Assembly: GCA_964291635.2 (NCBI GenBank)
Contig: OZ219890.1
Coordinates: 806,001 to 870,000 of the forward strand
Length of the DNA: 64,000 nt
Direction of reading: 5' to 3'
Source of the DNA: JAPPHA01 sp964291635
Lineage (GTDB): Bacteria > Pseudomonadota > Alphaproteobacteria > Rhodobacterales > Rhodobacteraceae
The first letter of the stretch is position 1. The number at the start of each line of letters is the position of its first letter. Shown one piece after another: positions 8,875 through 17,488 of the stretch. The notes under the pieces are model-generated. The model made no database searches, had not been told where the DNA came from, and was given only the letters and a program-made list of their open reading frames with translations. The position numbers and the translations under genes are program-made.

Positions 8875-11800
8875 TCAGCTTGCATCGTTTTCGGGCGCAC
8901 TTGGCGGCCAGTCCCGTATTTTCAAAACTCCGTTTCCTTCAACGTTGCGCATTGAGTTCAACGTCGGCCAAAGTCCCGGCCGCGTTTCGCCGCGCGAATA
9001 AAGCAGACGGTCGGAATTTCTGTTTCGTGCGACATAACAGAGCCTTCTGTTCTCGTGTCCACAGCGTGCTGCTTCATCGTGCCACTCATCTACACGGCGA
9101 TCAATATGCGCAAGGGTGGCATGGTGCTTGCTTTCCTCAATCTCCGCCTTCTTGCAACGTCGCTTGAGTTCTTCAATTACAGCTTTGACTTGTCCGGATT
9201 CCCTGTTGAACTTTCCGGCCGAATTGTTGTCGTGCAGGTCTTTGCAAGCGTGCCGAATCGCGATGACAAGGGCCGCATGAAGTGCACGAGATCGCACTGC
9301 CAAGGTTTGTGGGGTAACGCTGCTGGGCTCCACGAAACGGTTAAAGGCTTCATGGTAAGGACGGAAACTCTCGTAATGCGAGAGGCTACGAGCCTGATGC
9401 CGAAAAAAGTCGATGACGACCAAGCCTGGGATGTCGGCGCGACCGACTCGGCTCGTGGCCTGAATGTACTCGGCAGTTGTCAGAGGTTGGCCTACAACGA
9501 CCATGAGTGCCAGGCGAGCGACATCCAGCCCTACCGACACCATATTAGTGGCCAGAACAGCATCGAGGCAAGACTCGTCACGTCGCGAGTTGCCCAATCG
9601 TTGAAAGGTCTCTGCGTTTTGCTGCGCGTTTCGACGGCTTGTCAGTTGGGCGATCCGAGGGCTTTGGAATCGAACGCGGCCGTTGGTTGAATCTCTGCCT
9701 TTTGGGCGCGACGTTGCGCTCGCGAGCCAGCGGCCAAATTCACGAACGTCCGTGTAGAACGCATTGTGGCTGTTACCAAGGTTTCTGAGGCTGCCGTGGT
9801 AAATGACCTGAGTCCACCAAGCATCGAGTAGCGCGTCGCGGTCCGCATCGTCGCTGAATAACTCCTCGGGCCCCGCAAGCAGTGTAGCGGACAATGGACC
9901 CAGGCAGTGCCGCTGATCAAGCATCGGTGCCAGGAACCCGACATAAAGTCGTCCTGGACGCTCCTTGTCGGACCGCGCAAAATAGGAATCGTCATGTGAC
10001 AGTCCCGGCGGGGGAAACACCGCCAGATCGCGAGCGAACAACCTTCTTACCTGTTCCTTTGCCATGCGAATGGTCGCGGTCGACGCGACATACTTTGGCC
10101 GCACATCGCGACGAACAAGCACGGTGTCGAGTCCGGCTTCATACAGCCCGGCAACCGAGCCCAAGGGGCCCGTGATGAGATGCAGTTCATCCTGTATGAT
10201 CAACTCGGGCGGTCGCGATCCTGTACGGACACCGAAAAAGGCTCCTGTCCGCCCCTCCCAGGCAAGGCGTGCGAATTTGTCGATTGTACCGATCAGCAGA
10301 GACGGCGGCTGGTCGTAGAGTGCTTCGTCCACGGTGTTGCAAGGCAGAGGGAGGTTTTCCGCACCGAAGGCACATGAATTATTGGTGCATCGGAACTGAA
10401 ATTGCTCGTTGTCAGCAACGTAACCGTTCACGACATCGAACTGCGAATCGCACCAGGGACAGCGCTCGAGGAGAAGTTCGTACCTCGCATCGCTTTGTCC
10501 CGACTTTATCTTTCCGACAATCTCTTTTGCCTTGATGTAGTTGTTGGGGCTGACTTCACTGCCAACCCAAATGCCGATTTCGATTGGAAATCTGCCCAAT
10601 CGTCCAGGATTGCGGCGGCGAATCAATTCCAGAGCGCAGATCATACGCGCGGCACGTGCGAATTGCTGGCGGGTCAACAATCGCAATGTATAACGCATCA
10701 ATACGGCGGTGCCGCCGCCCGTGCCGCGGTATTTCAGTCGCCGCCAAATGATCAGATATGCGATCAGGCCCAGGTATGCCTCGGTCTTGCCTCCTCCCGT
10801 AGGAAACCAGATCAGGTCCAGGACATCTCTGAATTTGTCGTTTTCCCGAATCGTCGACTCGATCACGGTCAGCAAGAAGGCCAGTTGGAAGGGCCGCCAA
10901 CGATAATCCTCAGGGAGCCTGGCATCTTTGCCTGAAGCCAGGTCAGCCTGGCGCATCTGATCCAGCATTGCCTGGTTTGCGAGTTGAAACGACTCGACTG
11001 CGAGTCGATCCGTGCGCAGCATCTTGATGCAATTCCGCATTCGGACCAAGGCATCGTCCATTCGTTGGCAAATTCGGGCCGCGGTTTCCTTTTGATCAGA
11101 AGCGGCAAGGCTTGTGCCAATCCGTTTTTGCTCGGAAATCCAGTTGGCATAACCGTCTACGAAGCGTTCGAGGTCGTCGGGGACCAACGCGCTAGAGAGG
11201 TTCTTGAGACTAAGTGCAGCGTCGCCTTCGCCAATGTTGACCGTCATCAAGGGGACTTCGGTCTCAGGCATGAATTCCGACCAAAGCCGCGGTGTTTTGC
11301 CCATCCTTGCTTCCCAATTTGCGGACGCGCCATGCCCAATGGCATAGATGTGCTGCTCCCGGTACTGAAGCTCGAGTTCCTGTTCCTCCTGAGTTAACAT
11401 GCTCGCATCGATCCGGGGATACTCGACCAGTTCACCACTTTCGATGCTGCATTCGAGCCGAGCCTCAAACAATGACTTCCTAACCCGTTCGCTAATTTTG
11501 AGCTTCTGGGGCACATTTGTGTCGACTTTCCCCCGGTTGCACAGAGTAACCGTGAGAATGGTACCGTCACCGTGCGCACGCATCCGAACATCAATGCAAG
11601 CACGACCCTGGAAGACTTCTGTTGCTGAATCGGTGGCAGGCTTGGAACTTGGCCATGTCACAAATTCCTGAGGCAAATTTTCGTGTGCGTACTCTTTCCC
11701 GTCCCGTTTGTAGACGGCGGCGGAAGCCATGATCGAGAGGCGTACGTCACCACGCACAAAGAAGGAAAACCCCGCAGAAGAGGGTGGGACGTACCTCCTC

Positions 11801-12063
11801 TTCCGAACTGGTTTCGCTAGAGTCTTGCCTTCAGATGCGTCTTCCTTTTCGACCTCGTCGTCGTGGTCGTCCTGCAACGACGATTTTGCGATTTCGTGTG
11901 AATTGGAAGCGGGGTCGATTCCCGATATATCGGGGACAATTGGGTGAAGCACTCCTGTTGGAAACCTGTCCAGCGGGGAAACTTTCATACTATTGTGATC
12001 AGGAGGCCCAATCAGCTGTTTGCGTAGCCAACTGACGAGGCGTTTCCTGTGTTTGACGTACAT
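8875..12063 (-). CDS. drmA: DrmA-like SF2 helicase
   Basis: A 1062-aa superfamily 2 helicase of the DrmA/YprA-like group, first gene of the array. Motifs in order: Walker A WFPTGGGKTEAYLGL (about 419-433), a zinc knuckle CPWC...CTNNSC (about 535-564), the box QDELHLITGPLG (about 624-635; the DELH variant is characteristic of DrmA), motif III ASTAT (about 660), and the helicase C part ATNMVSVGLDVARLALM plus QATSRVGR (about 838-875). Length fits DrmA. The DISARM role of DrmA-DrmB is interaction with phage DNA; that is family knowledge. No methyltransferase or drmC neighbour is present. Upstream, a TTGACA (12210-12205, minus strand) could be a -35 element, but no good -10 lies at the normal spacing. 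A 25-codon reading frame precedes the gene. Confidence 0.88.
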   Translation of the reverse strand: MYVKHRKRLVSWLRKQLIGPPDHNSMKVSPLDRFPTGVLHPIVPDISGIDPASNSHEIAKSSLQDDHDDEVEKEDASEGKTLAKPVRKRRYVPPSSAGFSFFVRGDVRLSIMASAAVYKRDGKEYAHENLPQEFVTWPSSKPATDSATEVFQGRACIDVRMRAHGDGTILTVTLCNRGKVDTNVPQKLKISERVRKSLFEARLECSIESGELVEYPRIDASMLTQEEQELELQYREQHIYAIGHGASANWEARMGKTPRLWSEFMPETEVPLMTVNIGEGDAALSLKNLSSALVPDDLERFVDGYANWISEQKRIGTSLAASDQKETAARICQRMDDALVRMRNCIKMLRTDRLAVESFQLANQAMLDQMRQADLASGKDARLPEDYRWRPFQLAFLLTVIESTIRENDKFRDVLDLIWFPTGGGKTEAYLGLIAYLIIWRRLKYRGTGGGTAVLMRYTLRLLTRQQFARAARMICALELIRRRNPGRLGRFPIEIGIWVGSEVSPNNYIKAKEIVGKIKSGQSDARYELLLERCPWCDSQFDVVNGYVADNEQFQFRCTNNSCAFGAENLPLPCNTVDEALYDQPPSLLIGTIDKFARLAWEGRTGAFFGVRTGSRPPELIIQDELHLITGPLGSVAGLYEAGLDTVLVRRDVRPKYVASTATIRMAKEQVRRLFARDLAVFPPPGLSHDDSYFARSDKERPGRLYVGFLAPMLDQRHCLGPLSATLLAGPEELFSDDADRDALLDAWWTQVIYHGSLRNLGNSHNAFYTDVREFGRWLASATSRPKGRDSTNGRVRFQSPRIAQLTSRRNAQQNAETFQRLGNSRRDESCLDAVLATNMVSVGLDVARLALMVVVGQPLTTAEYIQATSRVGRADIPGLVVIDFFRHQARSLSHYESFRPYHEAFNRFVEPSSVTPQTLAVRSRALHAALVIAIRHACKDLHDNNSAGKFNRESGQVKAVIEELKRRCKKAEIEESKHHATLAHIDRRVDEWHDEAARCGHENRRLCYVARNRNSDRLLYSRGETRPGLWPTLNSMRNVEGNGVLKIRDWPPSAPENDAS

Positions 12064-12086
12064 GATGCCCAGCCGGATAGTGAGAC

Positions 12087-12164
12087 TCAGGAAAAGTCCG
12101 GAGGCTCGCGAATTGCCTCGGATTGCGAAGGCCCAGATTTGCCTTTGACTGAATGAAGTTTCAT
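12087..12164 (-). CDS. Possible 25-codon leader ORF ahead of drmA
   Basis: A short ATG-started frame with AAAGGA about 10 bases upstream; it ends with TGA 23 bases before the drmA ATG. The peptide begins MKLHSVKGKSG and is hydrophilic. It could be a leader that sets translation of drmA, or chance. It is the only frame in this leader with a plausible ribosome binding site. No conservation data were available. Confidence 0.25.
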   Translation of the reverse strand: MKLHSVKGKSGPSQSEAIREPPDFS

Positions 12165-12390
12165 TTCCAATCGTCCTTTACCTGGCTGTCGAAGGCGGAT
12201 CGTTTGTCAATCGTGGCGGTTAGCCAAACAAACGGTGATCCTTCCATCAAGGAGTGCCTGAACTCGTTATCGCAACGGCGCAGGCAAACATTCGCCTTGT
12301 GAACAGGTATAGGGATCGAATGCCTCGCCACCTGATATTCTCCACCTGTGGTCAGAAGTAAGGTCAGCTATCACAAGGCGACAGCGCTAG

Positions 12391-12422
12391 CAATTTTTGG
12401 GGATTATATCGAAAAGTCACAT
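12391..12422 (+). repeat. Left terminal inverted repeat of the TnpB element
   Basis: Core TTGGGGATTATATCGAAAAG followed by TCACATT. It matches the complement of 13749-13783 apart from a one-base gap and a few mismatches. Confidence 0.7.
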
Positions 12423-12539
12423 TCCGGCTGCCAACTCGGTATAATCCCTTGACAATTCAGGCAGATAGTATAGTGATCGCGTGACGGGAAGCCAGCCTTT
12501 CCCGTCACCAGACGAACCTTGTGCCGAAGGCCCGACCGC

Positions 12540-13749
12540 GTGAGCGAGACCTCCACATACCGCAACATCATCTACCGGCTTCTGCCAGGCTCCAGGGCCA
12601 ACGCACGGCGCCTGGCCGGACAGGCGGGCGCCTGCCGCTTCGTCTGGAACACGATACTGGGGCAGCACAATGACGCCCATGAGGAGGCGAAGGCCAACGG
12701 GGAGAAACCTCCGTCGGTTTCGTTCTTCTCGCTCGGCAAGGAGTTCACCGGTCTCCGCAACGAAATCCCGTGGCTTTGCGCATACTCCTTCAGCATCACC
12801 CGGTACGTGCTCAAGGACCAGGCCGATGCGTGGAAGGCGTTCTTCGGGGGCGAGGCAGGACATCCACGCTTCAAGTCCCGCCACGGGTCGACGCCGTCCT
12901 TCACCATTCCCGAAGCCGTCACCATCAGGGACGACATGATCAATGTCCCGAGGGTTGGTCCCATGCGCATCCGGCGGGAACCCGTATCCCGAGGGCAAGC
13001 CGGTGAAAGCCGTGATCAGGAAGATCGCCGGCAAGTGGTATGTCACCGTCTGCTACGAGGTCGAGGCTGAGGAGCGTCCCGACACCGGGGTCTCGGCGGG
13101 CGTGGACATGAACGTCCGGCAGGTGGCGGTGGTGGACACGACCGGAGAGGCGGAGATCATCCCCGCGCCCGACACGGGCCGGCTTGATGCGAAGATCGGG
13201 CGCAACCAGCGCCGGCTTGCCCGCCAGCGCAAGGGGTCACGGCGGCGCATGAGAACCAGGCTCAGGCTGCAGAGGCTCCAGCGAAAGCGGGCCAACAGAC
13301 GCAGGAACTGGCAACACCAGGTCAGCCGCCGGATCGCGAACCGGGCGGGCACGGTGATTGTCGAGAAGCTCAACACGGCAGGGATGACCAAATCGGCAAG
13401 GGGCACGCTCGAGAACCCCGGCACGAACGTGAGGGCCAAGTCCGGCCTCAACCGGGAGATCCTGAGCACTGGCTGGCATGGCATGAAGGAGAAGCTCGCC
13501 TACAAGTGCGCATTGGTGGAGATCGATCCTGCCTTTACATCACAGACCTGCAATGCGTGCGGATGGGTGGACAAGGCTTCCCGCCCGTCGCAGGCTGAAT
13601 TCACGTGCGTGGCCTGCGGCCACGCGGATCATGCGGACCTGAACGCGGCCCGCAACATCATGGCGTCCGGGATTGGCGCTTCTGCACGGCGAGGGGCGTT
13701 TGCGTTGGCAACCCCTGTGACCCGTGAAATCGATCGAATGGTCGCTTAA
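12540..13749 (+). pseudogene. tnpB: RNA-guided nuclease TnpB, frameshifted
   Basis: TnpB/OrfB split across two frames. The first frame (from GTG 12540; a TTG at 12521-12523 region is an alternative start) gives the N-terminal wedge/helical part, with ACRFVWNTILGQHND and GHPRFKSRHG. It loses frame at about 12975, after MRIRR. The second frame resumes at GGNPYPEGKPVKAVIRKIAG and runs to the stop at 13749. The RuvC residues are all present: D in AGVDMNVRQVAV, E in TVIVEKLN, and D in HADLNAARN. The zinc finger is CNACGW...CVACGH. A change of one base would restore the frame, so this is recent decay or a sequence error. TnpB nicks or cuts DNA guided by an RNA read from the element's right end and helps retain the element at its donor site. 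Confidence 0.85.
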
Positions 13750-13783
13750 ATGTGACTTATCGATATAATTCCCCAATTTTGGA
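13749..13783 (-). repeat. Right terminal inverted repeat of the TnpB element
   Basis: On the minus strand it reads TTGGGGAATTATATCGATAA then GTCACATTT, mirroring the left end at 12391-12422. It begins immediately at the tnpB stop codon. Confidence 0.7.
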
Positions 13784-13891
13784 GGGTGATTGAGCAACAG
13801 CCTTAGACTAGACAAACGGGTTGTGTTTGGGTTTGAATGCAAACATGATCTCAGTCTACGTGCCGCCAAGGAATCATACTTGGAGTTAACG

Positions 13892-14191
13892 ATGGCGAGC
13901 CCTGTAAAAGAACTGGAAGCTGCGGGTTTTGAACCGCGCCAAGCAGTTGTCCTTGCAACGATGCTGCAATCGCGACCAGCTGGTCTTCGGCCTGAGTGGG
14001 TGCTCGGGATCGCTGTAGCAGTGTTGGTCGTCGTGCTCGGCACGCTGTGGGTAGAAGCGACGGATCATGGCGACCGTCTTGTCCGGCTCGAAACTCAGAT
14101 GGAAGCAGTGGTCCAGCGGTTGGATCACATCGTATTGACGCAAGCGCAGATCCTGCAGAAGCTGGACGCCCTCGCCGCAAAATTCGACTGA
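13892..14191 (+). CDS. Small single-pass membrane protein with coiled coil
   Basis: A 99-aa protein. It starts at ATG 13892, chosen because GGAG lies about 8 bases upstream and the frame before it looks non-coding. The N-terminal 25 residues (ASPVKELEAAGFEPRQAVVL) resemble the head of DUF1640/CCDC90-like proteins. One transmembrane segment follows (WVLGIAVAVLVVVLGTLWV, about 36-54), then a heptad-like C-terminal helix with VVQRLDHIVLTQAQILQKLD. Such genes are common next to prophages and in alphaproteobacteria; the function is not known. It stands alone between the TnpB element and the IS4-type element. Confidence 0.6.
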   Translation: MASPVKELEAAGFEPRQAVVLATMLQSRPAGLRPEWVLGIAVAVLVVVLGTLWVEATDHGDRLVRLETQMEAVVQRLDHIVLTQAQILQKLDALAAKFD

Positions 14192-14690
14192 CCCACGGTT
14201 TCGAACTTGAACCGCGAGACGTACGACTCTCACCGTTTCCATCCGGCCTTCGATGGATCGAAATTACCGATAGAGCTTCACTGCTTCCCAAATGATGGCG
14301 GACTCGACCTGGAAGATGTAGGGATATCCGCCGGACGCTCAACGCTTCCCAAAAAGATCTGGATTTTGCAGGACGGGTAGGAATGGGCACCGAATGCTTC
14401 AGGCAATAGACCACGCTGGATCTGGCGACCTGATCAAACTGAATCAGAACGGAAACCGGCGACTGGTTGTTGACCAGCGTGGCACTCCAATTTGGTAACT
14501 TGCCAAAGGACTCGACCTGCCGACGAATACAGTTTTCAAAAAAGATCGTGTTAATATGGTCACGAGGCACTTTCGGCCTGATTCCGCCGACAACTTTCGC
14601 GCAAGCGTTCGGCAGGACCAGTGGAAAGTCGTACTCCCGGCATTTGTCTACCGGACTTGAACTGCGCTGGAACCGCACCGTCTGCCCCAG
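14192..14690 (-). other. Possible gene fragment, unrecognised
   Basis: On the minus strand an open frame from ATG 14678 has protein-like composition, for example INTIFFENCIRRQVESFGK and SPVSVLIQFDQVARSSVVY, until about 14230, where it runs antisense to the small membrane protein. No start signal or family can be named. It may be the tail of a gene broken by the neighbouring elements. Confidence 0.25.
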
Positions 14691-14752
14691 TGTGCCGGCT
14701 AGAAGGGGACCTCACGGTGCCCCTTCCCCCACAGAACATCTCGAGAAGGCCC

Positions 14753-14761
14753 GGGCTAGGT
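14753..14761 (+). repeat. Left copy of target-site duplication GGGCTAGGT
   Basis: Nine bases identical to 17194-17202 on the other side of the element. The first G may belong to the element end, so the true duplication is 8 or 9 bp. Tn5-like IS4 elements typically make 9 bp. Confidence 0.75.
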
Positions 14762-17194
14762 CTACCATGTTATGGAATTTTGGGCTGAACTACGCGATTT
14801 TTCGAGTGTAGGATCGCGTCATCATGGCACAATCCCGGATCAGCAGCACCTTGCGGGACGAGGCGGCGCGTGCGCGGGTTTCCGCCATCCTGGCGCAGGA
14901 ACATTTCGACAGCCGCCGCGCCCTTGGTCGCCGGGTCTGTGAGGAATTCTCTTTCGTCGACGCGACCGGTCGGCCCCAGGTGTCGGGATGCCTGCATGCG
15001 CTTGCGACCCTTGCCGGGCGCGATCCCGATATCGTGCTGCCGGCTCCGAAGTCGGGGGGCGTCGACATCACTCCGCGCCTGCTCGACGCGCCGGTGCCGG
15101 ATCCGGTCGACGTTCCCACGGTTCTGTCGCAGGTCGAGGACGTCGCGATCGTCCCGGTTGTCACCGCCGATGACCGGGCACTGTGGAACACGCTGATCGC
15201 CCGTGAGCATCCCCACGCCATGACCACCTTTGCCGGGCGTCAGCTCCGCTATCTGGTGGGCTCGGCCCATGGCTGGCTCGGGGCTGCGGGGTTCTCGGCC
15301 GCGGCGCTCAAGGTGGCGGCCCGGGACCGCTGGATCGCATGGACGCACAGCCAGCGGAGCGGCCAGCTTGACCGGGTCGTGTGCCTGAGCCGTTTCCTGA
15401 TCCGGCCCTCTGTGCACTGCCCGCACCTGGCCAGTCACGTCCTGGGGCGTATCCTGCGGCGCCTGCCCCGGGACTTCGCGGCCCGCTACGGTTTCCGCCC
15501 GCTGCTGGTGGAGAGTTTCGCCGACGAGGGCTATGATGGCACCTGCCTGAGGGCGGCCAATTTCCTCTGCGTGGGCCGGACGGCGGGCCGCGGCCGGCAG
15601 GACCGCGAGAGGCGGCGCGCCAGGACGGTGAAGACGGTGTTCATGTTCCCGCTCGACCGGCGCTGGCGTCGGGAACTCGGGGTCCCGCATGTGGAGCTCA
15701 GGCCGGTTCTCGAACCGGGGGAAGGCCTGTCGGCGTCGGAATGGGCGGAGAATGAATTCGGAGGGGCTCCCTTGGGTGATCGGCGACTGTCTGCGCGGCT
15801 TGTGAAGAGTGCCGGGCTTCTGGCGGCGTATCCGGGCCACAAGATCAATGCCAGCCCGGACAGCGACAGCACGGCGATCAATGCCTTCTACCGGCTGATC
15901 GAGAAACCTGCGGAGTCGGCGGTCTCGGTGGAGAACATCCTGGCGCCGCACCGTGAGCGCACCGTCTGCCGGATCCGCAGCCAGCGCACGGTTCTGGCCA
16001 TCCAGGACGGCACCGACCTGAACTTCGCCACCCGGCCGGGCTGTGACGGTCTCGAGGTGATCGGGCGGAACCAGACCAGTGCCAAGACCCTGGGCCTGCA
16101 CCTGCACGCGACACTGGCGGTGAGTGACACCGGCCTTCCTCTCGGCGTGCTGCGCCTGGGGTTCGATGCGGCGGTGAAGCGCACACCGGAAGCCGAGAAG
16201 CGGAAGAAGAGCGAACGCTGGCTTGACGCCTTCGCCGACATCGGCACCGCGGTGCGGGAGGTCGGGGGCAAGACGCGGGTGCTCAGCGTCTGTGACCGGG
16301 AGGCGGATTTCTACGAACTGTTCGAGACCCAGCGCAGGAACCCGCGTGTGGGATTGCTGGTCCGCGCGAAGCATGACCGTGTGCTGGGCAAGGCGCGCCC
16401 GAAGCTGTTCGAGACCCTGGGCGGGGGCGCGGCCGACGGCCGCATCGCGGTCGAGATCGACGGACTGACGGCACGTCCAAACTCCAGCAGGAAGAAAAGG
16501 CGCCCGATGCGCCGGAAGCGCGTGGCGCAGTGTGAACTGCGGTTCCGTCGCGTGGTCCTGCCGGCGACGATCCCCGGGGGTGAGCCGGTCACGGTGTCGG
16601 GGGTCCACATCGTCGAGATCGACCCGCCGGAGGACGAGGCCCCGGTGCAGTGGTACCTGTTGAGCACGCTCAAGGTCGGCTCGGCCAAGGAAGCGGCGGA
16701 GATCGTGGGCTACTACCTCCAGAGGTGGCGTATCGAGGATTATTTCCGCGTCCTGAAATCCGGCTGCCGGGTGGAGCACCTGCTGTTCCGCACCGCGGAC
16801 CGGCTGCAGCGGGCCATCGCCATCAATGCGGTGATCGCATGGCGCATCATGCTGATGACCCTGCTCGGACGCCAGGTGCCGGACTGTGATCCCGACCTGA
16901 TGTTCACCGATGCGGAACTGAACTTCCTCGGTGACTATGCACGAAAACATGCCATGGCCGCACCGCAGCGGCTCGGCGGCGCGGTCGCCGTGGTGGCGCA
17001 TCTCGGCGGATATCGCGACCGCAAGCATGACCCGGACCCCGGGAACCAGATCATGTGGACCGGTTACAACCGCTGACCAGTGCCGTGATCGGCCACGAAA
17101 TCGGCTACGATGTCGGCTTCCAGGCCGGCCAGAGGCATGCATTGAGGTCGGACGAGTGACCTGTGGTCATCCACTACTTGTCATGACTCGGTAG
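14762..17194. mobile_element. IS4/Tn5-like insertion sequence with DUF4338 fusion
   Basis: About 2.43 kb, apparently complete. Its outer ends are short imperfect inverted repeats: left CTACCATGTTATG (14762-14774) against the complement of the right end, CTACCGAGTCATG (17194-17182). It is flanked by GGCTAGGT duplications and carries one intact transposase gene. The intact gene, duplication and clean in-frame target suggest recent insertion. Confidence 0.85.
14824..17076 (+). CDS. DUF4338-IS4 (Tn5-like) fusion transposase
   Basis: A 750-aa protein. Residues about 90-260 are a DUF4338 domain (the domain of DruA in Druantia), with GFSAAALKVAARDRWIAW, RFLIRPSVHCPHLASHVLGR and LLVESFADEGYDGTCLRAAN. 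From about 300 it is a Tn5-type transposase: the N-terminal DNA-binding motif EWAENEFGGAPLGDRRLSAR, then the DDE triad D of IQDGTDLNF (about 395), D of VCDREADFYELF (about 490) and E of QRWRIEDYFRVLKSGCRVE (about 637, YREK-like region). It catalyses cut-and-paste transposition of the host IS. A stand-alone Tn5 transposase is about 476 aa, so the N-terminal third is an addition. The start ATG at 14824 lies just inside the left end. Confidence 0.92.
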   Translation: MAQSRISSTLRDEAARARVSAILAQEHFDSRRALGRRVCEEFSFVDATGRPQVSGCLHALATLAGRDPDIVLPAPKSGGVDITPRLLDAPVPDPVDVPTVLSQVEDVAIVPVVTADDRALWNTLIAREHPHAMTTFAGRQLRYLVGSAHGWLGAAGFSAAALKVAARDRWIAWTHSQRSGQLDRVVCLSRFLIRPSVHCPHLASHVLGRILRRLPRDFAARYGFRPLLVESFADEGYDGTCLRAANFLCVGRTAGRGRQDRERRRARTVKTVFMFPLDRRWRRELGVPHVELRPVLEPGEGLSASEWAENEFGGAPLGDRRLSARLVKSAGLLAAYPGHKINASPDSDSTAINAFYRLIEKPAESAVSVENILAPHRERTVCRIRSQRTVLAIQDGTDLNFATRPGCDGLEVIGRNQTSAKTLGLHLHATLAVSDTGLPLGVLRLGFDAAVKRTPEAEKRKKSERWLDAFADIGTAVREVGGKTRVLSVCDREADFYELFETQRRNPRVGLLVRAKHDRVLGKARPKLFETLGGGAADGRIAVEIDGLTARPNSSRKKRRPMRRKRVAQCELRFRRVVLPATIPGGEPVTVSGVHIVEIDPPEDEAPVQWYLLSTLKVGSAKEAAEIVGYYLQRWRIEDYFRVLKSGCRVEHLLFRTADRLQRAIAINAVIAWRIMLMTLLGRQVPDCDPDLMFTDAELNFLGDYARKHAMAAPQRLGGAVAVVAHLGGYRDRKHDPDPGNQIMWTGYNR

Positions 17195-17202
17195 GGCTAG
17201 GT
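17194..17202 (+). repeat. Right copy of target-site duplication GGGCTAGGT
   Basis: Pairs with 14753-14761. The histidine kinase frame continues directly from it. Confidence 0.75.
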
Positions 17203-17488
17203 TCGGGAAAGTCAGCCCGTCTTCTGGAAGCGGCCTCGGACTGGCGATCGCAGACGCTGTCGCGGCGCGCCATGGCGGGCATCTCATCGTCACCCCACAT
17301 TCGCCCGGACTTCGTGCCGCGCTGCTCATTCCGGACGAACAGCTTTGACATCACTGGCTGCACGGCATATCCGGAATTGATGGCCCTGGCGGCTTTCCAG
17401 GTAAGTCGAAAAATCCGTGCTCGGAATCGGTACGGAAACGCGGGCGCTCGCGCATACGACGTGCCTCGCAGGTAACGCAAAAACCCGG

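Larger units (their letters stand above)
12391..13783. mobile_element. TnpB-only (IS1341-like) element with long imperfect terminal inverted repeats
   Basis: About 1.39 kb. The only gene is a frameshifted tnpB. The outer ends are similar in inverted orientation over about 33 bases: left 12391-12422 contains TTGGGGATTATATCGAAAAG, and the complement of 13749-13783 contains TTGGGGAATTATATCGATAA, both followed by GTCACATT. IS200/IS605-family ends normally have subterminal hairpins and no terminal inverted repeats, so the ends are unusual. A GC stem (AGGGG...CCCCT, about 13692-13715) lies at the 3' end of tnpB where an omega-RNA guide scaffold is expected. No TnpA is present, so movement would have been in trans. 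Confidence 0.7.
14716..17348 (+). pseudogene. Histidine kinase C-terminal remnant, split by the IS4-type element
   Basis: If the insertion 14762-17194 and one copy of its target duplication are removed, the frame reads PTEHLEKARARFGKVSPSSG and then GSGLGLAIADAVAARHGG, followed by HLIVTPHSPGLRAALLIP and a TGA at 17346-17348. This is the F/G2 end of a HATPase domain of a sensor kinase. The N and G1 boxes and the DHp domain are not found upstream, so the gene was already shortened. The in-frame join across the insertion confirms the target site. Confidence 0.75.

Noticed and set aside
14770..17142. 790-codon open frame on the minus strand.
   Set aside because: It is exactly antisense to the DUF4338-IS4 transposase, rich in R/H/G/P, with no recognisable motif; a high-GC shadow.
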